A DNA stretch of 64,000 bases from Streptomyces durocortorensis (GCF_031760065.1 NZ_CP134500.1:4650001-4714000), one strand, 5' to 3'; shown: positions 1 through 8,922, numbered from the stretch's first letter. A program made the numbers and translations. Notes: a model not told the origin generated them from the letters alone.

Positions 1-1
1 G

Positions 2-715
2 CGGGTCTCCGTGCCGCTGGCCAAACTGCCCCGCGCCGCCCACGGCTTCCGCATCGCCGTGGTCAGCGACATCCACATCGGCCCGATCCTCGGCCGCGCC
101 CACACCCGTCGCATCGTCGACACGATCAACGCGACCTCGCCCGATCTGGTCGCCGTCGTCGGGGACCTCGTCGACGGGTCCGTGGCGGACCTGGGCTCCG
201 CCGCCGAACCGCTGTCCGCCCTGCGGGCCCGGCACGGCAGCTACTTCGTCACCGGCAACCACGAGTACTTCTCCGGCGCCGAGCAGTGGGTCGACCACGT
301 CCGCGAACTGGGGCTGATCCCGCTGGAGAACGCCCGCGTCGAGATCGACGGCTTCGATCTCGCCGGGGTCAACGACGTGGCGGGCGAGACCGAGGGCCAG
401 GGCCCCGACTTCGTCCGTGCGCTGGGCGACCGGGACCGCGCCCGGGCCGCCGTCCTCCTCGCCCACCAGCCGGTCGTCATCCACGACGCCGTCGAGCACG
501 GCGTCGACCTCCAGCTCTCCGGCCACACCCACGGCGGCCAGCTCTGGCCCGGCAGCTACCTCGCCGAGCTGGCCAACCCCACCGTCGCCGGGCTCGAACG
601 CTACGGGGACACCCAGCTCTTCGTCTCGCGCGGCGCGGGCGCCTGGGGGCCGCCGGTCCGGGTCGGCGCCCCGGCCGACATCACCGTCGTGGAGCTCGCT
701 TCCCGCCAGGCGTAG
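2..715 (+). CDS. Metallophosphoesterase, 5' end cut by window edge
   Basis: C-terminal part of a calcineurin-like metallophosphoesterase; 238 residues are visible. The metal-binding signatures appear in order: SDIHIG near the start, GDLVDG, GNHEY and a final SGHTHGGQ. The reading frame is open to the window start, and the visible part begins just before the catalytic domain. Relatives of this type in Streptomyces usually carry an N-terminal membrane region, so the true start probably lies upstream. The GTG at 11 could serve as a start but would give an unusually bare protein. It probably hydrolyses a phosphodiester or phosphomonoester; the substrate cannot be told. The stop is TAG at 713. Confidence 0.9.
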   Translation, partial: RVSVPLAKLPRAAHGFRIAVVSDIHIGPILGRAHTRRIVDTINATSPDLVAVVGDLVDGSVADLGSAAEPLSALRARHGSYFVTGNHEYFSGAEQWVDHVRELGLIPLENARVEIDGFDLAGVNDVAGETEGQGPDFVRALGDRDRARAAVLLAHQPVVIHDAVEHGVDLQLSGHTHGGQLWPGSYLAELANPTVAGLERYGDTQLFVSRGAGAWGPPVRVGAPADITVVELASRQA

Positions 716-1005
716 ACCGGACGCGCTCAGACACGTTGCGGGTGCGATCTCCCGTTCGACGTCCGGATGTCCGACGTCATGAAATCCGCACCGCAGCGTC
801 ACCGTCAGCGACGAAGAACCGCAGGTGGGAGGCGGGAAACGGCCTTTTCGGACAGGGTGCGTCGCAGGTGTCCAACAAAAGGCTGTGAGAGCCCTATTTA
901 CTCTTCCAGATGTGAAAATCGTGTGATTGGGTAAGCGCGAGTGTGCGGCGGTGTGCGTGTCTTGGCGCAACTGCCGAGGTGGGGCTGGTAAGGGAGAGCA
1001 CGGCA

Positions 1006-2559
1006 ATGCGGTCGGTCCGGGTACGGATTCTCGCGATTTTCGCGGTTTTGGTCATCGCAGGCGTCGGCGCCTGGCAACTCCTCCCCTCCGGGGGGGCGAA
1101 GTCCGACGCGGTGACGATCGGTACATCGGACGAGGTGACATCACTTGACCCGGCCGGCGCCTACGACGCGGGTTCCTGGGCGATCTACAGCAACCTCTAC
1201 CAGTCGCTGATGACCTTCAAGGCCGGGGCGGTCACGCCGGAGCCGGACGCCGCCGAGAGCTGCGGCTTCATCGGGCAGAAGCTCCAGACGTACCAGTGCA
1301 AGCTCCGCGACGACCTGACGTTCTCCAACGGCAGGAAGGTCACCGCCGAGGACGTCACGTTCTCCTTCGAGCGGCTGCTGCGGATCAACTCCGACGTCGG
1401 CCCGGCAGGGCTGTTCCCGACCCTCGACACCGTGGTCGCCGAGGGGCGCACGATCACCTTCAACCTGTCCGGGAGGGACGCGACCTTCCCGCAGAAGCTC
1501 GCGACCGGCGCCGGGGCGATCGTCGATTCGACGAAGTACCCCGAGGACAAGCTCCGTACGGGCAACGAGGTCGACGGCTCGGGCCCGTACGCCCTGAAGT
1601 CGTACGAGTCGGGCTCGCGCGCCGAGCTGGTGCCCAACCTGAAGTACAAGGGCGCGCTGAAGAAGACCGGCGAGGCCGTCACCATCCGCTACTACAAGAG
1701 CTCCGACGAGCTCCTGTCCGCGTGGAACAGCGGCGAGATCGACGTCACCCACCGCCAGCTTCCGCCGGCCCGCCTCTCCGCGCTGAACCCCAACGACCCG
1801 GACCTGCGGGTGACCGAGGCGGACAGCGCCGAGATCCGCAACATCATCTTCAACGTCCGCGACGACTCGCCGTTCTCGGACAAGCGGGTCCGCCAGGCCG
1901 TCGCCGCGATCATCGACCGCGGGCCGCTGGTCCGGGAGGTCTACCAGAGCACCGTCGAGCCGCTGTACTCGCTGATCCCGCAGGGCTTCATCGGGCACAG
2001 CACCCCCTTCTTCGACGCCTACCCGTCGTCCGACCCCCAGCGTGCGAAGGAGCTGCTCCAGCAGGCCGGTGTCGAGACGCCGGTGTCGATCAACTTCGCC
2101 TACCGGGCGGACGACGCGTACACGAAGGAGACCGCCGAACTGCGGCGGCAGCTGGAGAAGGACGGGCTGTTCAAGGTCTCGGTCAAGGCCGTCGAGTGGA
2201 CGAAGTACCAGAAGGGGTACGCGGCCGGTGAGTACGACATGTACACCGTCGGCTGGCTCCCCGACTTCCCGGACCCCGACACCTTCAGCCAGCCGCTCGT
2301 CGGCACCGGCAACGTCCTGCACAGCGGCTACTCCAGCAAGCGCATGGACAAACTGATCGCCGCCACGCAGCAGTTCAGCGATCGCAGCCGGACCGCGAAC
2401 GACTTCAAGGACATGCAGTCCCTGGTCGGCGAGGAGGTCCCGCTGCTGCCGCTGTGGCAGAAGAAGGACTACGTCGTCGCGAAGTCCGACGTCGCGGGCT
2501 CGCAGTACCTCTCCGACGGCACCGGCGTCTGGCGGCTGTGGGAGCTGGGCCGGATCTGA
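1006..2559 (+). CDS. ABC transporter solute-binding protein, peptide/nickel family (SBP_bac_5)
   Basis: 517-residue extracellular solute-binding protein of the oligopeptide/dipeptide/nickel class. A hydrophobic N-terminal segment (about residues 5-25) is followed directly by the mature domain. There is no cysteine lipobox, so it may be anchored by the uncleaved segment. Family hallmarks are TSDEVTSLDPAGAYD at the mature start, the FSNGRKVTAEDV stretch and the C-terminal PLLPLW. I chose ATG 1006 because AGGGAG lies about 10 bases upstream; a longer frame to 943 lacks a ribosome site. No permease or ATPase genes lie beside it, so it is an orphan binding protein whose ligand is unknown. A hairpin at 2604-2630 follows. 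Confidence 0.88.
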   Translation: MRSVRVRILAIFAVLVIAGVGAWQLLPSGGAKSDAVTIGTSDEVTSLDPAGAYDAGSWAIYSNLYQSLMTFKAGAVTPEPDAAESCGFIGQKLQTYQCKLRDDLTFSNGRKVTAEDVTFSFERLLRINSDVGPAGLFPTLDTVVAEGRTITFNLSGRDATFPQKLATGAGAIVDSTKYPEDKLRTGNEVDGSGPYALKSYESGSRAELVPNLKYKGALKKTGEAVTIRYYKSSDELLSAWNSGEIDVTHRQLPPARLSALNPNDPDLRVTEADSAEIRNIIFNVRDDSPFSDKRVRQAVAAIIDRGPLVREVYQSTVEPLYSLIPQGFIGHSTPFFDAYPSSDPQRAKELLQQAGVETPVSINFAYRADDAYTKETAELRRQLEKDGLFKVSVKAVEWTKYQKGYAAGEYDMYTVGWLPDFPDPDTFSQPLVGTGNVLHSGYSSKRMDKLIAATQQFSDRSRTANDFKDMQSLVGEEVPLLPLWQKKDYVVAKSDVAGSQYLSDGTGVWRLWELGRI

Positions 2560-2593
2560 TCCGACCTGATCTGGCCTGATCCGTCCGATAGGG

Positions 2594-3313
2594 TCAGTCC
2601 TCCGACGGCCGGGGCTTCGCCCCGGCCGTCGCCGCGTCCGGCAGGAACTCCACCAGCAGCCCGTGGACCTGCCGCACGAGCGGGCGCAGCACCCGGAACC
2701 GGGAGAGCGCGATCGCCCGTGCGGCGATCGGCGCGGTGCGCTCGACGAGCCGGCGGCTGCGCTCGGCGCCCTCCGAGCGGTCGTACACCCAGAAAAGCAC
2801 CAGTCCCATCTGCATCAGCCACATCAACTGCGGCAGCAGCGGGGCGAGTTCCGGGTCGCTCTTGACGTCCGCCCCGGCGATGCAGCGCTCGTGGATGGAG
2901 ATCGCCGCGTCGCGGGCGGCCGCCGAGTCCTCGGAGAACGGGGAGAGCGGGCTGTCCGGGTCGGCCGCGTTCTTGAAGAACTGGGCGGCGAACCGGTGGT
3001 ACGGCTCCGCCACGTCCAGCCAGCCGAGTAGCACCCCCCGGATGCGTACGGTCAGATCCTTGTCGCCCTCCAGCACGGGCCCGATCGCCGCGGCGTGTTC
3101 GGCGGCGATCCGGTCGTAGAAGCCCTGGACCAGGTGCTCCTTGGAGGAGAAGTAGTAGTACGCGTTCCCGACCGAGACGCCCGCCTCCTGGGCGATGGCC
3201 CGCATGGTGGTCCGGTCGTAGCCGCGCTCGGCGAAGAGCCGGAGCGCCGTCTCAAGAATCAGCGTGCGGGTCTGCTCGCTCTTCGCGGCCTTGGCCGGCC
3301 TGTTCTCCTGCAC
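2594..3313 (-). CDS. TetR-family transcriptional regulator
   Basis: 239-residue TetR regulator. The N-terminal helix-turn-helix domain (about residues 10-65) shows the family pattern LFAERGYDRTTMRAIAQEAG followed by VGNAYYYFSSKEHL. The remainder is an all-helical ligand-binding domain. I chose GTG 3313 because GAAGGAAGAG sits just upstream; an ATG at 3391 would add 26 residues without a ribosome site. It is the last gene of a leftward group with the DCC protein and a small membrane protein. The palindromes at 4238-4253 and 4277-4306 ahead of that group are the obvious operator candidates, so autoregulation is likely. The effector is unknown. Confidence 0.9.
   Translation of the reverse strand: MQENRPAKAAKSEQTRTLILETALRLFAERGYDRTTMRAIAQEAGVSVGNAYYYFSSKEHLVQGFYDRIAAEHAAAIGPVLEGDKDLTVRIRGVLLGWLDVAEPYHRFAAQFFKNAADPDSPLSPFSEDSAAARDAAISIHERCIAGADVKSDPELAPLLPQLMWLMQMGLVLFWVYDRSEGAERSRRLVERTAPIAARAIALSRFRVLRPLVRQVHGLLVEFLPDAATAGAKPRPSED
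2604..2630. terminator. Bidirectional hairpin between convergent genes
   Basis: A perfect 12-bp GC-rich stem with a TTC loop lies between the solute-binding protein gene and the convergent TetR gene. It overlaps the last codons of the TetR gene. There is no U-tract, as is usual in Streptomyces. The stretch just before it (2558-2585) repeats CTGATC-like units. Confidence 0.6.
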
Positions 3314-3344
3314 GTTCTTCTCTTCCTTCACCACGGGCACCAGG

Positions 3345-3788
3345 TTAACGGTGGGCCCCCTGTCGCCCGGTCGGCACGGTGCACCCCGCACCCTGGGGCG
3401 CGCAGCGCGGGGCCGCCATCGAACGGTAGCGGGCGGCGGCCAGCACGGTGCCCCGGGCGAACGGCCGCCCCGCCGGGGTGGTCAGCCAGTGGGCCCTGGA
3501 GCGGTACTTGGCGAGCGCCCAGAGGCAGACGATCCAGGCGGAGGTCTCCCGGTAGACCTGGCCCAGATCGCCGACCACGGTGATCTCGGCGAGCGTCGCC
3601 GTGTGGTCCAGCTCCGGGAACCGCCGCCGGGCCTCGGCCGATCCGGCCGGTACGAGATCCAGCGGGACGAGCTGCCGCTGCCGCTGGAGCCAGTGGCGCA
3701 GGTGGACGCAGAGCGGGCACTGCGCGTCGTAGAGCACGGTGAGCCGGCGGACCGGGGCGGAGGGCCCGGTGGCGGTCACCGGACTCAC
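3345..3788 (-). CDS. DCC1-like thiol-disulfide oxidoreductase family protein (DUF393)
   Basis: 147-residue protein with the DCC-family N-terminal signature LYDAQCPLC, a CxxC thioredoxin-like motif at about residues 19-22. The rest (arginine- and tryptophan-rich, with a WIVCLWALAKYR helix) fits the DUF393 fold. The start is GTG 3788, which overlaps the stop of the preceding gene in a GTGA junction, so translation is coupled. DUF393 proteins are thought to be thiol redox proteins, but no substrate is known. Its partners in the operon are a membrane protein and a TetR regulator. Confidence 0.82.
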   Translation of the reverse strand: MSPVTATGPSAPVRRLTVLYDAQCPLCVHLRHWLQRQRQLVPLDLVPAGSAEARRRFPELDHTATLAEITVVGDLGQVYRETSAWIVCLWALAKYRSRAHWLTTPAGRPFARGTVLAAARYRSMAAPRCAPQGAGCTVPTGRQGAHR

Positions 3789-4225
3789 TGCCCGGGTGCG
3801 GGCGTGGGCGCGGTCCAGGGGCCCTGGGGGCCCGGGGGCGTCCAGCCCTGCGGCGGTACGGGCGGGGTCTGCTCGCGCTCCAGGGCGCTGCGGCGGCGGA
3901 TGCGGCTGAGCGCGTACACATTGCCCAGGTGCATCACGCCGAGCACCAGCAGGACCACGCCGACCTTCACCGAGAGCGCCTCGAACAGCTCGCGGGCGTC
4001 CCGGACGCCGTCGGCGTTCTTCAGGTAGAGCGCGACGAACCCCAGGTTGACCAGGTAGAAGCCGACCACCAGCAGGTGGTTGACGGCGTCGGCGAGCTTC
4101 TCGTTCCCGTGCAGCACGTCGGCGAGGAAGATCCGGCCGTTGCGACTGAGGGTGCGGGCGACCCAGACGGTGAGCGCCACGCTGATGGCCAGGTAGATGA
4201 CGTACGCGACAACAGTGAGGTCCAT
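3785..4225 (-). CDS. Small integral membrane protein
   Basis: 146 residues with three predicted membrane helices (roughly residues 4-24, 50-75 and 88-108) and a proline-rich cytoplasmic tail ending WTPPGPQGPWTAPTPAPGQ. I chose ATG 4225 because GGAGGGTGGGG precedes it. An upstream ATG at 4252 would start inside the palindromic operator region. It is the first gene of the leftward operon with the DCC protein and TetR regulator. No function can be assigned from the sequence. Confidence 0.8.
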   Translation of the reverse strand: MDLTVVAYVIYLAISVALTVWVARTLSRNGRIFLADVLHGNEKLADAVNHLLVVGFYLVNLGFVALYLKNADGVRDARELFEALSVKVGVVLLVLGVMHLGNVYALSRIRRRSALEREQTPPVPPQGWTPPGPQGPWTAPTPAPGQ

Positions 4226-4237
4226 GCCCCACCCTCC

Positions 4238-4253
4238 TTTGAACACGTTCAAA
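4238..4253. promoter_or_regulatory. Inverted repeat, candidate TetR operator 1
   Basis: TTTGAAC and GTTCAAA arms separated by AC lie 12 bases upstream of the membrane protein start. The core TTGAAC-n2-GTTCAA is identical to that of the larger palindrome at 4277-4306. The TetR gene at the end of the same operon is the likely ligand-responsive binder; this is inference. Confidence 0.6.
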
Positions 4254-4276
4254 AGTGCTTGCGGGCATGACTGTAG

Positions 4277-4306
4277 ACCCCTTCTTGAACATGTTCAAGA
4301 AGGGGT
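4277..4306. promoter_or_regulatory. Perfect 30-bp palindrome, candidate TetR operator 2 and possible terminator
   Basis: A 30-bp perfect palindrome centred on TTGAACATGTTCAA sits between the stop of the 4317-5138 gene and the start of the next leftward gene. The shared core with 4238-4253 argues for a protein-binding site. The 15-bp arms could equally act as a terminator for the upstream gene. Confidence 0.62.
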
Positions 4307-4316
4307 CGGTGAAGGA

Positions 4317-5138
4317 TCAGAGAGCCTTGGGCTCCGCCGGCTCGCCCGGCTCGGTCAGCGCGTCGGCGATCTCCGCGCGCAACGCCTCACCGTGCAGCGG
4401 TGTCAGCTCGGCGAACGTGGTGTTCCACTCCCGCGCCGCACTCTCCACCGCCTCCCGGAACCCCCGCTCCACCGGCTTCCGGGCGAAGAACAGGATGACC
4501 GCGCCGACCGGCCGCAGGAGCCACCGCCCCCGCGCGCTCAGCGCGACCGTCACCTGCCAGGAACCGTCCCCGTCCGGGCGCGGGGTCACCGTCAGCCGGG
4601 CCTTGCCGAGCAGGTGGACCGCCTTGCCCGAGACCGGGGGCCGGGCCGCCGGGGGCGCCGGGGGGAGCCGGTCCACCGCCGCCCACCAGGCGCCCAGATC
4701 GGCCTTGGCGCGGCCCGAGAAGCGGTACAGCGAACCGCCCTTCGGCTGGTGCCCGGCGAGCGACACCTCGACCGCCCGGGGCCGCAGGGGCTCGCGCACC
4801 CGTACGCCCAGCCGGACGGACATGTCCTCCTCCGCCATCAGGCTCTCCACCTCGACGGAACGGGAGGGCCGCCACTCCCGCAGGACGGTGGCCGCCCGCG
4901 CCGCGGGCGCCTCCGCCGCTTCGGGCTCCGCCACGGCCTCCCCGTACCGGGCCCCCGGTCGCAGGTGACGGCCCTTCAGCAGCCGGAGGCCGTCCACCGG
5001 GCGCCCGTCCGGCAGCAGGATCGCCCCGCCCGGGCCCTCCCGGGAGGCGTCGAGCAGGCCCACCAGTGCACCGGCGGCCTCCTCGAACCAGCCCCGGCCC
5101 AGGGCGGCGACGGTGACCGTGTGCGAGAAACGCGCCAT
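4317..5138 (-). CDS. Conserved hypothetical protein
   Basis: 273 residues with good Streptomyces codon usage, beginning MARFSHTVTVAALGRGWFEE. There is no signal peptide. One moderately hydrophobic stretch (RPVGAVILFFARKPVERGF, about residues 215-233) is followed by an amphipathic helix with EWNTTFAEL. The N-terminal pattern is faintly like polyketide cyclase/START-type (SRPBCC) proteins, but I cannot assign it to a family with confidence. It ends 11 bases before a 30-bp palindrome and lies 16 bases downstream of the next leftward gene, so the two are probably co-transcribed. Confidence 0.72.
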   Translation of the reverse strand: MARFSHTVTVAALGRGWFEEAAGALVGLLDASREGPGGAILLPDGRPVDGLRLLKGRHLRPGARYGEAVAEPEAAEAPAARAATVLREWRPSRSVEVESLMAEEDMSVRLGVRVREPLRPRAVEVSLAGHQPKGGSLYRFSGRAKADLGAWWAAVDRLPPAPPAARPPVSGKAVHLLGKARLTVTPRPDGDGSWQVTVALSARGRWLLRPVGAVILFFARKPVERGFREAVESAAREWNTTFAELTPLHGEALRAEIADALTEPGEPAEPKAL

Positions 5139-5154
5139 GACCGGGCCCCGGGGC

Positions 5155-5745
5155 TCAGACGCTCATGGACCGGGCCGTGTTGAGCTGGCCCATGACCGCC
5201 GGGAAGGTGTGCGGTCCCATGGCCGGGATCATCGTGGAGTGGTGACGGCCGCCGCTGGTCACCGTGACCTGGACGAAGCCGGTCGTCCGCTTCTCCTTCA
5301 TCAGCAGGAACAGCAGACCGATCAGGCAGAACAACGCGAAGATGATCGCCAGCACGATCGCGTGCGGCGGGATCTTCTCCTCCGTACGCGACATGTCCGT
5401 CGCCGTCCAGATCGCACCCCTCAGGGGCATCGGCCCGGACGGGGTGACGATCGAGTCGCTCATGACGGTGATGTCGCCGATCGACAGCACCGGGACCGGG
5501 GCACCGCCCTGCGGTGCGGGGAGGTACTGCCCGGGCAGGGTCGGCTGGGCGGGGTTCGGGTAGCCGTAACCGGGGCCGGGCTGTACCGCGGACTCGGGCA
5601 GCGGCTGCGGATAGCCGTACGCGGGAGCACCGCCCGGGGCCGGGTAGCCGTAGCCCTGGCCGTCCGCGACGGTCGGCGGGTGAGCCGGCTGCTGGGGCGG
5701 GCCCCACTTGTACGCGTCGCCCGCGGACGGATTCGGCTCGCTCAC
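5155..5745 (-). CDS. Proline/tyrosine-rich single-pass membrane protein
   Basis: 196 residues. The first half is a low-complexity cytoplasmic tail with repeated GYGYP, AYGYP and YGYPNP units. A globular middle contains IGDITVMSDSIVTPSG, which resembles the start of Streptomyces membrane proteins that display a PH-like domain. One strong membrane helix (AIVLAIIFALFCLIGLLFLLM, about residues 129-149) is followed by a basic segment and a short C-terminal domain. I chose GTG 5745 because GGGGATC lies upstream. The function is unknown. Confidence 0.75.
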   Translation of the reverse strand: MSEPNPSAGDAYKWGPPQQPAHPPTVADGQGYGYPAPGGAPAYGYPQPLPESAVQPGPGYGYPNPAQPTLPGQYLPAPQGGAPVPVLSIGDITVMSDSIVTPSGPMPLRGAIWTATDMSRTEEKIPPHAIVLAIIFALFCLIGLLFLLMKEKRTTGFVQVTVTSGGRHHSTMIPAMGPHTFPAVMGQLNTARSMSV

Positions 5746-5816
5746 GAGGATCCCCGTTCTCTTGCTTCGGTCTTGAGCTCCGCTGACCGTACCGTCCGCA
5801 CCGGCCCCGCGCAGCA

Positions 5817-5862
5817 ACAGGCCCCGTCCCCGGCAGCGGTTGTGCTGCGGGGCGGGGCCTGT
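5817..5862 (-). terminator. Terminator of the sdh operon
   Basis: A long imperfect hairpin has arms starting ACAGGCCCCG and ending CGGGGCCTGT, about 18 paired bases with one mismatch and one bulge. It lies 26 bases downstream of the sdhB stop. A second short stem, CGTAAC/GTTACG, sits at 5866-5881. Confidence 0.65.
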
Positions 5863-5887
5863 CGACGTAACGGGCGTTACGGGAGGG

Positions 5888-6655
5888 TCAGAAGCGACGC
5901 GTGATGAGCGCGCGCTTCACCTCCTGGATCGCCTTGGTGACCTCGATGCCACGGGGGCAGGCGTCCGTGCAGTTGAACGTGGTGCGGCAACGCCACACGC
6001 CGTCACGGTCGTTGAGGATCTCAAGCCGCTGCTCCCCGGCCTCGTCGCGCGAGTCGAAGATGAAGCGGTGCGCGTTGACGATCGCCGCCGGGCCGAAGTA
6101 CTGGCCGTCGTTCCAGAACACCGGGCACGAGGACGTGCACGCGGCGCACAGGATGCACTTGGTGGTGTCGTCGAAGCGCTCGCGGTCCTCGGGGGACTGC
6201 AGGCGCTCGCGGGTCGGCTCGTTCCCCTTGGTGATGAGGAAGGGCATGACATCGTGGTACGCCTGGAAGAACGGGTCCATGTCGACCACGAGGTCCTTGA
6301 GGACCGTGAGGCCCTTGATGGCCTCCACCATGATCGGCTTCTCCGGGTTGATGTCCTTGATCAGCGTCTTGCAGGCGAGCCTGTTCTTGCCGTTGATCCG
6401 CATCGCGTCGGAACCGCAGATGCCGTGCGCGCAGGACCGGCGGAACGTCAGGGTCCCGTCGAGCTCCCACTTGATCTTGTGAAGGGCGTCGAGGACACGC
6501 TCCTTCGGGTCGATCTCGATCTGGAAGTCCTGCCACTGGACCTCGTCCGACACCTCGGGGTTGAAGCGGCGGATGCGGAACGTGGCCGTGATGAACGGGG
6601 AGTCGGCGAAGCCGGCCTCGGCGTTGCCGGTCTTGTCCAGGGTCGGGGTAGCCAT
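5888..6655 (-). CDS. sdhB: Succinate dehydrogenase iron-sulfur subunit
   Basis: 255-residue iron-sulfur subunit of succinate:quinone oxidoreductase (complex II). It passes electrons from the flavin of SdhA to the quinone site in the membrane. Cluster ligands are visible: the [2Fe-2S] region CAHGICGSD with a later Cys (residues 75, 80, 95), the [4Fe-4S] motif CILCAACTSSCP and the third-cluster motif CRTTFNCTDACP. The length is typical. Its ATG overlaps the last base of the sdhA stop, so it is coupled to sdhA. It is the last gene of the leftward sdhCDAB operon. Confidence 0.98.
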   Translation of the reverse strand: MATPTLDKTGNAEAGFADSPFITATFRIRRFNPEVSDEVQWQDFQIEIDPKERVLDALHKIKWELDGTLTFRRSCAHGICGSDAMRINGKNRLACKTLIKDINPEKPIMVEAIKGLTVLKDLVVDMDPFFQAYHDVMPFLITKGNEPTRERLQSPEDRERFDDTTKCILCAACTSSCPVFWNDGQYFGPAAIVNAHRFIFDSRDEAGEQRLEILNDRDGVWRCRTTFNCTDACPRGIEVTKAIQEVKRALITRRF

Positions 6656-8409
6656 CAGTACTTACGCTCCATCGGCTGGTAGCGGGTCGTCACGACCGGC
6701 TTGTAGTCGAGCCGGATCGACTCGGCGCCGTCGGCGGCCACCTCGCGGTACGCCATGGTGTGGCGCATGAAGTTGACGTCGTCGCGGTTCGGGAAGTCCT
6801 CGCGGTAGTGACCACCGCGGGACTCCTTGCGGGCGAGCGCGGAGACCGCCATGACCTCGGCCAGGTCGAGCAGGTTGCCCAGCTCGATGGCCTCCAGCAG
6901 GTCGGTGTTGAACCGCTTGCCCTTGTCCTGGATGGACACGTTGAGGTACCGCTCGCGAAGCTCGGCGATCTTGGCGACCGCCGTCTTGATGGTCTGCTCG
7001 GTACGGAACACCATCACGTTGGCGTCCATGCACTCCTGCAGCTCCGTGCGCAGTTCGGCGACCCGCTCGGTGCCCGTCGAGTTGCGCAGCCGCTCCACCT
7101 GGTCGGCGACGAGCTGGGCCGGGTTCTCGGGCAGCTCGACGAAGTCGCTCTTCGCCGCGTACTCGGCGGCCGCGATGCCCGAGCGCTTACCGAAGACGTT
7201 GATGTCCAGCAGCGAGTTGGTGCCCAGACGGTTGGCGCCGTGCACGGAGACACAGGCGACCTCGCCGGCGGCGTACAGGCCCGGGACGACGGTGGTGTTG
7301 TCGGCCAGCACCTCGCCCTCGACGTTGGTCGGGATGCCGCCCATGGCGTAGTGCGCGGTCGGCTGGATCGGGATCGGGTCCGTGTAGGGCTCGATGCCGA
7401 GGTACGTACGGGCGAACTCGGTGATGTCCGGGAGCTTGGCGTCCAGTTGCTCCGGCGGCAGGTGGGTGAGGTCCAGGTAGACGTGGTCACCGGCCGGACC
7501 GCAGCCGCGGCCCTCACGGATCTCCGTGTAGATGGAGCGCGAGACGACGTCACGGGACGCGAGGTCCTTCATGACCGGCGCGTACTTCTCCATGAAGCGC
7601 TCGCCGTCCTTGTTGCGGAGGATGCCGCCCTCACCGCGGGCGCCCTCCGTCAGCAGGATGCCCATGCGCCAGATGCCCGTCGGGTGGAACTGGAAGAACT
7701 CCATGTCCTCCAGCGGCAGACCGCGCCGGTAGCAGGCGGCCTGGCCGTCACCGGTCAGGGTGTGCGCGTTGGACGTCACCTTGAAGAACTTGCCGGTGCC
7801 ACCGGAGGCGTAGATGACCGACTTCGCCTGGAAGACGTGGATCTCGCCGGTCGCCAGCTCGAACGCGACGACGCCGGCGGACTTCTTGACCCCGTCGACC
7901 TCGGTGATCAGCTGGTCCAGGACGTAGAACTCGTTGAAGAACTCCACGCCCTCCTTGACGCAGTTCTGGTACAGCGTCTGGAGGATCATGTGGCCGGTGC
8001 GGTCGCCCGAGTAGCAGGCACGACGGACCGGGGCCTCACCATGGCTGCGGGTGTGACCGCCGAAGCGGCGCTGGTCGATCTTGCCCTCGGGCGTGCGGCC
8101 GAACGGCAGGCCCATCTTCTCCAGGTCGAGGACGGCGTCGATGGCCTCCTTCGCGAGGATCTCGGCGGCGTCCTGGTCGACCAGGTAGTCGCCGCCCTTG
8201 ATCGTGTCGAAGGTGTGCCACTCCCAGTTGTCCTCCTCCACGTTGGCGAGCGCGGCGGCCATACCGCCCTGCGCGGCGCCCGTGTGGGAGCGGGTGGGGT
8301 AGAGCTTCGTCAGCACGGCGGTACGGCTGCGCTTGGTCGACTCGATGGCCGCGCGCATGCCGGCGCCGCCGGCGCCGACGATGACGGTGTCGTACTTGTG
8401 GATCTGCAT
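6655..8409 (-). CDS. sdhA: Succinate dehydrogenase flavoprotein subunit
   Basis: 584-residue catalytic subunit that oxidises succinate to fumarate in the TCA cycle. The N-terminal FAD-binding Rossmann motif is VIVGAGGAGMRAA. The HTGAAQGG segment carries the flavin-linking histidine, and the later segments HPTGIW, GGIPTNVEGE and GANRLGTNSLLD are diagnostic. Full length. It lies between sdhD (30 bases upstream) and sdhB (overlapping). Confidence 0.98.
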   Translation of the reverse strand: MQIHKYDTVIVGAGGAGMRAAIESTKRSRTAVLTKLYPTRSHTGAAQGGMAAALANVEEDNWEWHTFDTIKGGDYLVDQDAAEILAKEAIDAVLDLEKMGLPFGRTPEGKIDQRRFGGHTRSHGEAPVRRACYSGDRTGHMILQTLYQNCVKEGVEFFNEFYVLDQLITEVDGVKKSAGVVAFELATGEIHVFQAKSVIYASGGTGKFFKVTSNAHTLTGDGQAACYRRGLPLEDMEFFQFHPTGIWRMGILLTEGARGEGGILRNKDGERFMEKYAPVMKDLASRDVVSRSIYTEIREGRGCGPAGDHVYLDLTHLPPEQLDAKLPDITEFARTYLGIEPYTDPIPIQPTAHYAMGGIPTNVEGEVLADNTTVVPGLYAAGEVACVSVHGANRLGTNSLLDINVFGKRSGIAAAEYAAKSDFVELPENPAQLVADQVERLRNSTGTERVAELRTELQECMDANVMVFRTEQTIKTAVAKIAELRERYLNVSIQDKGKRFNTDLLEAIELGNLLDLAEVMAVSALARKESRGGHYREDFPNRDDVNFMRHTMAYREVAADGAESIRLDYKPVVTTRYQPMERKY

Positions 8410-8439
8410 GGTTTTCCTCTGGTCCCTCTGTCCCGGCGC

Positions 8440-8922
8440 CTAGCGGATGTTCGGGTCGAAGGTGAAGATCACCAGCGTGCCCAGCAGGACGGTGAACACC
8501 GTGGCGGTGTACAGGAGCATCTTCAGCCAGAAGCGGGTGTTGTCCCGTTCGGCGTAGTCGTTGATGACCGTACGGAGGCCGTTGGCGCCGTGGAGCATGG
8601 CGAGCCACAGCATCGTCAGGTCCCAGACCTGCCAGAACGGCGAGGCCCAGCGGCCCGCCACGAAGGCGAAGCCGATCTTGGAGACACCGCCGTCGAGCAC
8701 CAGCTGGATCAGCAGGTGGCCGATGACGAGGACGACCAGGACGATGCCCGACAGGCGCATGAAGAGCCAGGCGTACATCTCGAAGTTGGTGCGCGAGGCC
8801 TTGGGTGTCTTGCCCGTGCGCTTGCGCGGGGGCTCGATCACCGGGGCCGGGTGGTCGACGTCGTACAGGGCAACGCCCTCGACATCGCCGATCGCGGCTG
8901 CGGAAGAAGTCTCGCTGGACAT
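8440..8922 (-). CDS. sdhD: Succinate dehydrogenase hydrophobic membrane anchor subunit
   Basis: 160-residue membrane anchor of complex II. A 45-residue hydrophilic N-terminus is followed by three membrane helices (about residues 58-78, 100-122 and 133-153). The second carries the HGANGLR motif that supplies a haem/quinone-site histidine in this family. ATG 8922 is chosen; a longer frame overlaps sdhC. It starts 5 bases after the sdhC stop. Confidence 0.93.
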   Translation of the reverse strand: MSSETSSAAAIGDVEGVALYDVDHPAPVIEPPRKRTGKTPKASRTNFEMYAWLFMRLSGIVLVVLVIGHLLIQLVLDGGVSKIGFAFVAGRWASPFWQVWDLTMLWLAMLHGANGLRTVINDYAERDNTRFWLKMLLYTATVFTVLLGTLVIFTFDPNIR

